DNA of 64,000 bases from NCBI GenBank assembly GCA_014338405.1, contig JTDE01002004.1, positions 57,432-121,431 of the forward strand, given 5' to 3'. The position numbers and the translations under genes are program-made. Under the pieces are notes generated by a model. It did no database searches, was not told where the DNA came from, and was given only the letters and a program-made list of their open reading frames with translations. Each line of letters begins with the position of its first letter. The stretch's first letter is position 1. This DNA comes from Paragonimus skrjabini miyazakii. Taxonomy: Eukaryota > Platyhelminthes > Trematoda > Plagiorchiida > Troglotrematidae. Positions 1-11,300 of this stretch are shown here, piece after piece.

Positions 1-2468
1 CCTGATTCTAATTCTTGATAGGCTAGTTGCTTCATTTTATATTTGTTCGTGAGGTGTTGCGTTACTTGCATTAATTGTGTTCGTGTATAACTCTTCAGCT
101 GACCTTACGAAATAATTTCCACCTAAGCGTTGCAGAAAGCTAAACTGGAATGCGCTGTCCATATATCCTTGAGTGAATTTTTATTTCCTTTGAAAGTAGA
201 GACTTGATGATTATTTCTCAGTGAAGCAAATTCGAATCATTTGGACTCTAATGAATCAATTTTGCTCTAACGTGTGCACCATAGCTCACTGCAATTAGTT
301 GGTAAACAATTTTGGTAATTAATTGCTTTCATGTGTTGGGCGCAACCGAATATGGAATATTTTGGAGTAACTGCTCTACGTCGGTGAATCACTTACGTTT
401 TGCAATCAACAGCAGAGAGCAAACTAAGTTAACATGAATGCTAGATTCAAATGAAGTTTCCTATCTTGAGCACATTTGGAGTTCGGCTATCTGGACATTT
501 TAAGAAACACGACTTAAAAAGTAACAGTGTTTGCTTGAGGTAATACATTAACACCGCTCACGTTCATCCGTGTAATATCTCCATTAGTGAGTTAGATTGA
601 AAAGAGGATATGTTTCTTCAGGATATATGAATCAGGCTTAAACAGTATATGTTTAAAATCAACCCAGTCACCTTGCAGACCCGATGAATTTCACGCTCAT
701 CGTGTTGAGGAATGCAGCAACATTAATAGAAAACTTTCTCAATAAATAATTATCTATCTGGACAGTGGTACGCCAGAGAAAAACCATTAGTTAAATAGAA
801 GAACATTGTAATGGAAGAGTTTGCTTTCTCATGCAGACGTCATGCAATACGTGAGCCAAGAGAAACTTTGCTTTTTGATTTTTCACACTGCAGCTGGTGA
901 AAAGTGATCAGTTACATTTTTTGTCAACTGCATGTAGTCGCCTTTGAATAGTCGTTTCCGAGCTGCATAAGACAAAATGTATTACGGCAAGTTTATCCGG
1001 TTTGCAACAAAGCAAACATAAACGTGACCGGCGTGATACCTCAGAGAGAAACATTTCTTAATAAACCTGTCACATTCATTGTTAAGAAGGCATGTGACAT
1101 TTAGGTGTATCTTGTTTATCACTAACCGTAAAATGAACAGTAAATGAATTAAAACATACACATTGTTAGCAACTAATTCTCAGGAAATTGTTGGCGGTTC
1201 CAATATATTCAACTAAAGCAATATTTGCACACGTTTTTCATAAAAGCTAAAGCTCAATATTCAAAATATCGAGCGGAAAATTTGGTCAAAATACACCTCA
1301 CCAGTTACTAGCTGCGATCAGTTCAATTAGGTTAACATCTACGTAAACATTAAAAGGGTTACCGGTTCGAAAGTTTATTATTTTGAGTTTGACTGAGTTT
1401 AGTTAAATGTCACTAAGTCTGATTTGAATCTCAGCTATAGTACATTTCAGTGACATCTCAGTAATCAAATTTGACTTCCTGAACTAATACTATAGGCAAA
1501 ATTTTCTGGTTCCTTCAGATAAGGTTGATTATCTGAAAGAAACAAACCTTGCATGATGTTACCGTAGCATGAGTGAGGTAGCGTAGCCACAATTGCAAAA
1601 CATTGACAATGAAGAGAACCAAATTTTCAGATTGACATTATTACAAGGTCATATCGACCAACGGCAACTGGTAAATTTTAACAAATGAACTTACTTTGGC
1701 ATACTTCTTGCGAGGTCCCACTTCCCAGTCTTCTCAAGTCTCTCTGTCTTTGACTAATCATGCATCATTGGCTTAAGAAGAGAAGCTAAATTCTGGTAGT
1801 TGACCATATGCTGTTCTTGTAAAATTCACAAAGCTATCATTGGAATGTCAAAGTTCTCTCATTGTTTAAAACATGCAAGAAAATTACAGTCATCCTAGGT
1901 TGGAGCCAGCATCTCATGACTACACGATTTAACCGGTATACATAGCATTCCCGTAGGGATTTCGGGACTAACTTGTAAACGTGATAATTTTTAGGTAAGT
2001 GACAGGTATCTTAACATAAAGGTTATTTGGTTATTTATTTTTAACCAGCAAGTCTGATTAATTTTTCTATGGTCAGGATTCTTCACCTCGCGATGTCTGA
2101 TCTACTACTAAACTATTTAGGCCGAAGTGCCCCCGAATTTGAACGATTGTTCAATGGTGCCAATCAGATTATGTGCGAGAAATTTCAGTTGGCACGCTCT
2201 AAAAGCATTGCCAGTCAACACTGAATCAACTTGTCAAAAAATTGATTACGGTATTATATTCGAAAGTGACTTCCATGAAATTTTTGTTCGCAAGTCATGA
2301 TTTTATTCCTTCTACCTTCTCTGGGAGTAAAAGCATTTACTAGTACAAGTTTGGCCATTTTTCTTTCCAACTAAGCATTCACCGAAACAATCAACAATAC
2401 AAATCAACTGAAGCAAACTACCGTCAGTTTTGTTGTTAAATTTTGTTTTTGCATTCCACTTGTAACAG
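1..2468. other. Unrecognised sequence, probably intron of the GalNAc-transferase gene
   Basis: No coding frame, repeat or RNA was recognised here. The stretch ends in a good splice acceptor (TTGTAACAG at about 2460-2468) directly before the GalNAc-transferase exon, so at least its right part is probably intron. Earlier exons of that gene, which would carry the nucleotide-sugar-binding DxH motif, were not found by eye. They may lie outside the window. Confidence 0.4.
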
Positions 2469-3199
2469 TTGGACATCGTCTGGTGCTCTCTCCGGTAATC
2501 TACGATTTGTCCATACCAGACGAGATTGAAAACATTCCAATAATTGGCGGTTTTTCATGGAACTTTACTTTTCGATGGGAACTAATGAAAGACGAACACA
2601 CAAAAAATCAGCTGCCCTCATCCTGTGGATACTTTGACCAGTGGAGAACACCGGCCATCTCAGGAGGAATATTTGCAACTTGGCGTCAGGGATTTTTCGA
2701 ACTTGGTGGATATGACGAAGAAATGGACATTTGGGGTGGTGAAAATATTGAAATATCTCTTCGGACTTGGATGTGTCACGGCCGTTTGGAAATAGTTCCT
2801 TGTAGCCGTGTGGGACACCTCTATCGGCCAGTTCATCCATACGACTTTCCCAGAGGAAAGGAATTCACTGTGGTGCGCAATCAGAAGAGGGCTGCTCTGG
2901 TCTGGCTAACACATAAAAACAAGTTGGAAACAACTGATTTGGGCGACAATGAAGTTAATGCGTTACACTATCTGGCGCTGTTTCACACAGCATCTCCGAC
3001 TGCTTCCGATGTCCCCAGCGGATCTGTTAAACTTCGTCGACGAATAGCCCAAGAATTACAATGTCATGATTTTACCTGGTATTTGGAGCATATTTATCCG
3101 GAATTACGAACTGAGGCTCGGCTGCTATCGGTCAGCAAAGACAAACAACTTTGGTCGGAGTTAGAGTTAGAAGCTTTGGTCGAATCCGATTTCAGCTGA
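2469..3199 (+). CDS. Polypeptide N-acetylgalactosaminyltransferase-like, terminal coding exon
   Basis: The exon encodes 242 residues. It enters in phase after the acceptor at 2468 and ends at a TGA (3197-3199). GalNAc-transferases start mucin-type O-glycosylation in the Golgi by moving GalNAc from UDP-GalNAc to Ser/Thr. Visible family signatures are the GG(F)xW segment near residue 26, SGGIFA near 62, and GGYDEEMDIWGGENIE (WGGEN at about residues 88-92), followed by WMCHGRLEIVPCSRVGHLYR. After the catalytic core, a WYLEHIYPEL-like segment also fits the family. Oddities: the usual VWMDEYK-like stretch reads LVWLTHKN, and the frame stops before any ricin-type lectin domain, which most family members carry. 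The 5' exons are not seen. No canonical initiator exists in this exon; an in-frame GTG near 2483 is not a plausible start. A possible AATAAA lies at 3767-3772, beyond the assembly gap. The family call is firm; activity is uncertain. Confidence 0.85.
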
Positions 3200-3661
3200 T
3201 CGACATTTTGCCAGTAAATTAATCATACTTTTTACTTCGCTGCGCATCTGTCCTTTGCAACTCAGCAAAGCGGATAATATTAACCTGTTGGATTTTCCAC
3301 AGAGCAGCTTATCTGTAAAAACTGACAAACATTACGAGTGAAAATGGACTTTTCAAATTATTTTCACACTTTCGTGTATGGGACTTGTTTTTTATGCTAC
3401 TATTTACTGTTTTATGGTCGTTTATCCTAATTCAATTTTTTTCATTAAGCTAACGTTACAGCCAGATGTGTAGATTATTTCAGCTTTCATGAGTGCTGAA
3501 TTGCACGTTAGTGCCTTGAATAATTGATGATGATGCTCATGTTACATTTCTAAACCACCTAAATTTTAAATTAAAAATCGTTTTCAGAAAATTGATGATT
3601 CTATCTGAACTTGATTGATCAGTTCATTTTATCGGACGAAGTGAGGTAAAACGATCCCTTC
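3200..3661. other. 3' flank or 3' UTR of the GalNAc-transferase gene
   Basis: AT-rich sequence with no coding signal. An ATTAAA at about 3570-3575 is a weak candidate polyadenylation signal. The stretch ends at an assembly gap. Confidence 0.4.
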
Positions 3662-3761
3662 NNNNNNNNNNNNNNNNNNNNNNNNNNNNNNNNNNNNNNN
3701 NNNNNNNNNNNNNNNNNNNNNNNNNNNNNNNNNNNNNNNNNNNNNNNNNNNNNNNNNNNNN
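3662..3761. other. Assembly gap (100 N)
   Basis: Exactly 100 N, a length often used for gaps of unknown size, so distances across it are unreliable. Confidence 0.95.
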
Positions 3762-4994
3762 TGTGGAATAAATTAGCTTTTAATGAGACTGTCTCAGAGT
3801 CTGTACACTTGTTTCACAGATGTATAATTAAGTATATTGCTAGTTCGATTGTCATTTATTCCATTATGCAACTGAGTAAGAAGGGATGCATTTAAAGATG
3901 TACATTTATGAGCACTGCATTCCACAATCTTATTTTCAGTTCCATCTTTGATAATCCAGTGTGAAAATATCAACACCTGCCACCATGCCGTCAAAGTTCA
4001 TCATCTTATCTGATTCGTAGGCCATCTCTTAGTTGGGTAACGATCATAGCTTTGAAGTTATACTGTGAATGCAAAGTGTTTTGTTGGGTCATGTTGCCTA
4101 CTACTAATGCGCGACTATCGAATTATTGCATAAAGAATGGTCCGTCTGAACCAACATGTAATCGTGTGCAACTTTCTATGAAACCAAACTAACTGGTGTT
4201 TGCAAGCAACGTTTCATGAATTAATACGTGTTTATGGTTTTTAAACATTACGTTAATAATGATATACTGATGCACCTACTGCAATTTGATGATAACAGGA
4301 TGTAACCTATAGGACTAGCAAATTTCCGCACTGAAAAACAGGTGAGGGTTTATTAACCACACTGCACACGGATGGTTTAGGTTGTGTCACAAAGTTATAC
4401 CTAATCAGGGTCCGTACATTTCGTTTATGTAGGCATTGCATGTTACTTAGCTGACGTATGTTAGCAATTCTCCACAGTGTTTGTCTATTTCGTCACATTA
4501 TGAGGTAGAATGTGTTCCACTGCTAGTTTGGAAGACAAAAATGGTAGTTGATAACATGGCTGAAGAAGCGAAAAGATGGAAGATTAGCATGCTTCAAGTT
4601 ACTGTCGAAACCAGCGAGCTATTTATCAAACAAAGTGAGTCGCTGGTAATATGGGTAAGAAAAAATACACAAGTGATTCACATTACTTGCGCCTAGCACG
4701 CTTGCTGCCTTTCCGCTGAAAGCCGGTTGTGGGCACTCTAATAACTTGACTACTGGAGGCTGTAAGCGCATTCTCTGTTAGTGGTACGCGGTCACGTCAC
4801 CAAGGGCATTCGCGTTTTCAGCCGTCGATCGAGCAATTTTCACTCATTGCATTGTTGGGCGCTCAACCGGATTAAAATCCTCAAAGTGGTAGCGTTCAAG
4901 CATGTATTCTCTCACGATCTACATATACATCTAAACATGTATGCGTGAATAATTATAGACGAATTTGTGTCAAAGTAGGCAAAAGTGATATTTC
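3762..4994. other. Unrecognised intergenic sequence
   Basis: No gene or repeat could be supported. An AATAAA at 3767-3772 may serve the upstream + strand gene. The sequence from about 4700 to 4900 looks somewhat more GC-rich than its surroundings but has no recognisable frame. Confidence 0.4.
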
Positions 4995-5392
4995 TCTCAA
5001 GTTGAACATCGCTAATAATTGATCGCAGCTGTCACATTCCCATAGACTTTACAGTCAGCCCCTTTCGAACAGCAGAATCACAAGACTGAAGTTTCGCTAT
5101 CATTAGAGCTCATCAGTGATGCATATCCTTGCCACTGCCGCGACTAGAACTCCGGCCATGCTTTCATGAGTCTTCCATGTTAACTTCTGCGTTACTGACC
5201 TCACACTAGGCTCGGCCGAATTATCATATGTAAACGCTCAACCACTTTCGCTTGTGAGTAGTGATCACGCCACCTGACCGCCTCGAAAGGAAACACAGTT
5301 ATTGTTTGTGCTTCTGTTCGGAAGGGGTCAACTGGAACGTTTATGAGAGTGTGACGGCTGCAATCATTTGTGAGTGATGTTCAACTTGAAAG
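4995..5392. mobile_element. Inverted-repeat element of about 0.4 kb (non-autonomous)
   Basis: The left end (about 4995-5084, CTCAAGTTGAACATC...) is the imperfect reverse complement of the right end (about 5306-5392, ...GATGTTCAACTTGAAAG). The arms are 80-90 bp and align almost throughout. The interior (about 5130-5280) shares two blocks with 38350-38490, for example CACTGCCG-GACTAGAACTC, where the shared sequence follows a Gypsy LTR. There is no coding capacity. A clear target-site duplication was not found, so the transposon class is open; a MITE-like element or a rearranged LTR-derived foldback are both possible. Confidence 0.6.
5083..5133 (-). ncRNA. Hammerhead-ribozyme-like core (candidate, probably decayed)
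   Basis: Read on the minus strand, the order is CTGATGA, a short stem II (GCT paired with AGC around an 8-base loop), GAAAC, a mini stem III (AC/GT closing a TTCA loop), then C as the cleavage-site base. This matches the conserved hammerhead core in the order expected for the stem-I-open (type I) form known from flatworm and Penelope-like retroelements. Stem I is poor: only about four of the first five positions pair, one as a wobble. The copy may therefore be inactive or coincidental. It sits just inside the left inverted repeat of the 4995-5392 element. Confidence 0.35.
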
Positions 5393-8300
5393 TAACCAGA
5401 TCACCGACCATCCATCAAATATCTCTTCTAGTTACTTGACAAGGCGACGAAAAAAATTATGTAAGTGTAATCCTGTTAAAACAGTCAAATAAATACTGAC
5501 AAATATAGGATTTATTTTAAAGTGGACAATGACACTCATTCATTCGTGAAAATGCCTCTTAACTTTACTATACCAGATGGCGCTGCCCACCGCCTAATTG
5601 AGTTACCACAGGATTTGCAATTGGACCGACCTCATGTGTCATCTTTACCATAGTAAACACTCTGTGTTTTCATGATTTGTTACAATGTTGGTGTCAAACA
5701 TCCTCGTTGTTTATCAACCTGTTTGTGGTCCCAATAAATATTGCTATGCGGATTATGTGATCAAACCGTGACAGACGTTGACTATGCCATTAACTTTGAA
5801 ATATATGCTGGCTAACGGCGACTTGCTAAATCCAGTGTCTTACTTCATGCGACTATCTAACAAACACAACGCCGGTCCCACAAGACAAATCTAGAATGTC
5901 TTCGTTAAGAGTAAAATGGGTTGTAAAATCCAAACAAAATTCATTATTTGCAGGCAAAAGGCACATATTCATTTATTAACAACCGCATTCATTTAGGACA
6001 TTACAGATTGTCACCTGTATCGGGTATTTTTTTAGCACACATACTCATTGATTCTTCAGATGGGCTTAGCCTAAGGTTGAGTCAACAGGACAACTTCATG
6101 CCGTTACTCGGAACCACCACCGATTTAGTCAAAAGTCACGAACATAAAAGCGTCAGACAAATAAGTAAACATGAAATCCTTTTTTGAAAGCGTCTTTTTA
6201 CGGGTTAAACGACTTGAAATTTTAGCGCAAACTATACACACTTTCCAAACGAATACAACTTGGTTACACTATTACTGAGAATTTTATGAAGATAGGTGTT
6301 TCAATCGTTAACAGTACAGGTATTCATCCGGTCACTATAAATGGACGATGGAGAATAAAAACTGAAAACGATGACAGAATCAAACGACCCATCAACTGCT
6401 ACTTAGTGTCTTCGTCATTTTTCACATTGTCAAATTTTAGTAAGTTTTACGACTCATGCAACAGGCGCTTAAAATAAGCGTTCATTTGTAAACCCAACAC
6501 AACGGTCCGTACACTTACTTGAACAACTTGGAACACAAATTTGGAGCTAGACAAACTTGTACTGTGCTTGTCAGTACACAAGAACACGTGTAAGTAACCA
6601 TTACTAGAGTTTCCGGGAGTTAGTACCGGCCTGTGAACTATTACCGTACGGGCAAATATTGAGTGACAGCATTAACCAAATTGACCGCCAAAAACTTGTC
6701 GCATACACAATAAAGGCCGGTTAATGTGGTCATAGATTTCAAAATAAATATGACCACGTTTAATAGGTAACAATATTATGTAACCCAGTTTGATGCTGTT
6801 CGTTATATTTTACATGCTTCATCTTTTCCTCCGTCAGGATAGTAAGATCCCACACTTAGTTTCAGAAATATAATGCTGCTGAAGCTTACCTCACAAGCAT
6901 TCGGCTAAGTAATTCACTGACCACACAGTTATGCTATATGCAATACTTTGGGTTATATTTTCCCTCCCCTCCTGAATGTTTTCATTCATTTGACCAGCTT
7001 TACTTACCGAATCAAAGTGCATCCAGTTGTGCATAGAGTTAGGGTAAAAGATGAGAAATGCGTAGTAATTTATTGTTCTGAGGACTGCGGTCCATTGGTG
7101 AAGTCAAGTTGATATAAGTTATTCCGCGCATCCCCCAGGATATTCAGGTTACCAGTTGTCTCGTTACATGCAGTATAGATCAGCAACGAAATTAACGTGG
7201 CTCTAGCTTTTACGAACAATGCTAGATGCGCCAGAACAAAATTTACAACCACTTCGGAGCAGATCCCAACTACGGAGAATAGATACCACTTGTTCCAGTT
7301 TGACATTCAGCTGGATGGCTGTTTACAGTCTCGCTTGCAGCATCTGTCACCGATGACGATTAATTTTGGTACAGCTATTCCAAGTTAAGTTTTTAAAGTT
7401 GACCAAGTAAGTCAAATTTCTGTCACAATAATAAGATGTTTTATAAACTGAATGACAACTGAGAGCAGAAAAACTACTACATGGACATTTCTAATGTTAT
7501 TTGGTCATGTTTACTGAAAGTATCCATTAAGCCGATGGACCACTTGCTGACCTTCAACCCGATTAATTTCGTTCTGTCGAAAGAGCTAACAATGTAGACT
7601 GGGGATTTTTGAATCAGGACCATACAACCACTTGCATATCAACAATTAACGATAGTGATCTAATTCACTGCACTAATCGTGCGTCGCAGGACCGGGGCTG
7701 CATTATGCACAGGGGGTTCTATCGTCTGCACGGTGGTTTTCAGACTGAACTACATTGTCGTAATCTCCAGTAAATAAACCCAAGTAATGACAAAACCGTC
7801 ATAGTAAAATAATGAACCGATGATAAGCGTCATAGGAAAGTTCGACCAGCTTCAGCTCCGATCTTCATTGTGGTTACTAGTGCCAACGGACGGATCGTGT
7901 CCCTACAATACCGTGAAAGTTATCGAATTATACAAGTTACACTCGTTAATACTGGCGCTTATTTTGAGAAACGGAGACCGGATTTTTACCCAGTATCTCG
8001 AAGTGGATTATTTAGAATGGTAATTGCAGCTTTTGCTTACATATGCTCCCTTCAGGTCGAGAGAGTGGACGTGGGCATCCTACCGACATACTATTGCAGC
8101 TCGCTTGTGTATGATATTTGAATCCACTCACCCTGCAGTGTCACTTTGTCGAGTTCGAGTGAGCAAGCACAAACCAATCCGACATGAAACATCACCGGGG
8201 CAATTTGTTCGACTGCGAAGTGCTGCATATCGTAACTTCCAGCATCCAGCTTTGTCCATCATCTTGGTGGTGTTCCAGTTATAATGAGCTACATCTTTGC

Positions 8301-11300
8301 TGACAAAAATTCCAATCCCTGGATAGGACGCAATATTAATTATCTCCTAAATGGCTTCTACACCACATCGAAACAAGCTTTTTTTCCAGAATACTATTTT
8401 ACATGTGTCAAGTACTATACATTTTAAATGCAAAGTTTTGACAACAACTCCGTTTTGGCGACCTAATGTTGGGCTTCCTCAGGTACTATAAAAAAATAAA
8501 AATTTGGAGGAGAGAAATAACCAACACGAATTGAAATGTATCTAAAAATATCTGACCAAATCTAAACTGACGTAGTCACGCAATCGCGACGGTTAAGAAT
8601 ATTGTGAAAGGTTATGCGACATAAAGTGTAGATTTAAATGATACAGTATTGTTAGTTCACACTCGTACTTGGGAACAACACCAGTAAATAAATTTGACGA
8701 GCCATATTATTAGTACATTCAGTATGTTTACCGCCCATTTGAATCACTGCTTAAAGGTAGGAAAGAAAGGACAATGGTTTTACAGGAACTTATAAACAGC
8801 CAGTAATATTATCTATTGACAGCGTTTCACTTTTGACAAGAAAGCTTCTTAGGAGCCTCGTGGGACGCGGCCATTTACGAAGGGTTTTTCGACCACTAGA
8901 CGATAAAGCACAGAACAATAATTGATTGATGCGACGCATAAAATAGCAGCACAAAACTTGTAGTATATGCGTTTACGTAAATTCTGCCCCCGTTTTTTCA
9001 TTGGTTACCAGGTCTACTGTTACTATCACATCTTAACATCTTTATCATAAGTGCACAGTTTGCGCTAGAGATACCAGTGTGTGTTATTTCTACTTTCTTT
9101 TTGTCTCGGCAGTCCGAATCTAAGCAACATGCTGCTGATAGCTCACTCTGTTTCGTTCATGAGCCAATCAAAACCAACTACAGGAAACGGGACGATCACG
9201 TGCATACACTAAATAGCATCACCGTTAGTGGTGCCACCTTAGATGAGTTGAACCTTGCACAGTTGTAACAGTCCTGAGTTTGACTATGAACTCATATCAT
9301 ACCGCTGTTCTAGAACGTTTTCATATGAACTGTCAAGTGTTTGTTTGCATAAAGACTAAATTCAGTTTCATAGTAGTTGATGAAACGACTGTATCGGCGC
9401 ACTGGTCCTTCCGCCATTTAAGAAAAACAATTTTTGAACGACGTTAAACTAACTAAAGTTGCCATCTGAGAAAATCTGAATGTATTTGATGCGGTACCCT
9501 GTAATAAGAAACGTTGCTATGAGGATAACACGGCAATCGCATAGTCCATGGTTTACTTTATTTTGTACAGTGGTAGGTTCGTACACGCAAAATGCTTATT
9601 AACCATGCTGTATTTTTTAAACTGTTGCATTTTCTGTTTTCACCTTATAAGCTGTTATACAGGGTGGACAGAGTTCACATCAACCTGTCAATAATTTTGC
9701 TAAAGCAGTTGTGCAAAACCCTCTTTTCTTATTGCTTCAACACAACGACTTTGAGAACTCATTGATCATACCGTGTCTTATCAACCGTTTGCTTGTTTAT
9801 TCTCTTTTAAATAAATTAACTTTTTCCACTTCCCAGTTGTTCGGCCCAATGTTTACTCCCAATGGTTGTATGGATTTGTCAGCTGTGACTGTGCTAACTC
9901 ATGTATCGGTGAACGTGAGAGAAACGTTCAGACAACTTTTGGCGATGGAAGTATTACGATCCTAACAAACTAACAGACTGCACATGGTTATCTTCTTCAC
10001 ATAGATATTTAGTCCACGGTTAACAGCTACCATGACCATTCACTCACACGCATTCAAGTCTGACATTACCAACGGGTCAAAAATCTATCTCGCAGCTTAA
10101 ACAGACAAGATAACTCGGTTCGCCTTGAAGTTTTGTCACTTATGTACTTCGGTTCAATTTAAATTTTTTCCGCCACCTATTGATTTGTTTAAAAGAGGGT
10201 GTGCCGCTACGTGTTTTCACCAAACTTTTGTTTTCCAATATAGCAGTGAATAACACCTGAGTGTTGCAGTGTAGGCATTCTATATTGGAGTTGCTAATAT
10301 AAGCGTTCTGTGAATCTGGTCCCGAAATACATAGAGTCAAAAATCACATATGACTTTCTTAACTACTCCTTCCTAAAAGACTTACGAAGAAATTGACCAG
10401 GCAGATCAGCCACCTCAATATATTTTGTCCAAGTTTGAAAATTCGATTCGCATTGGCGGCGTGACTATTTTGTTTAAAAAAGACTGCTTAATTCGTCTTT
10501 TATTTCTGCAATAACCAGTTTTATCCCAACCAGTTTAACTGATCATGCCATAAGTAAATTTCAATGCAATAGCCTTGTCTAAGCGCCGGTGTGAAATTCG
10601 GTGTGTAGTAGAATCTTGCGTGTTAACGACTGCATGTGCTAAATCACTATTGCGGATAAAATAGTTGTGGGAAATTTTGACCTTCCAAAAAATTGTGCAC
10701 AAAAGACAAAACCGAAGACACATAACGGTTTATTTTCATGAACGTTGCCAACCACAATCGTAGCCTCCGGAGAAAGCTGTCTTTTATCAATCAAAAAAAG
10801 TTGCGATAGCCTTGTTTTATGTTGTTTGAAAGCCACTTTTTACAACCCACTCAGTGATTTGATGATACCTCATTTATGCCTTAGAAGTAAAATGATCAGG
10901 TAACTTATACATTTAACTTAAAGGAAACAATGGTCATACAACGCTCATACCATTAACCGTAAACCAATACTTCTCTTGACACCAATGTTTGTCAACGAGT
11001 ACAGTAGGTTCATGGATGATGAAATAGTTAGAACGGAACGGCAGTTACATATATCATGAACTGTAATTCTGCACACCAATTTTAACCGTCATACATTGTT
11101 TACCAGGAAACAACAACAAATATATCACGAACCATTTCGAGTGTGTTAAGAGTGATAAGCTTTTACACGCTGTGCAACCTGTTTCCGATAGAGCTTTTCC
11201 AGATCTATTTAGCTGACAAGGACTTACTACTTGCTATGACTATGCCGGTTTGCATAAGTGTACGGATTTTTACATTGGATACTTTCGAATCGTTTGAGTC

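Noticed and set aside
5948..6187. Possible exon after a TTATTTGCAG acceptor
   Set aside because: No family resemblance and no in-frame partner exon found; a splice-like signal alone is insufficient.
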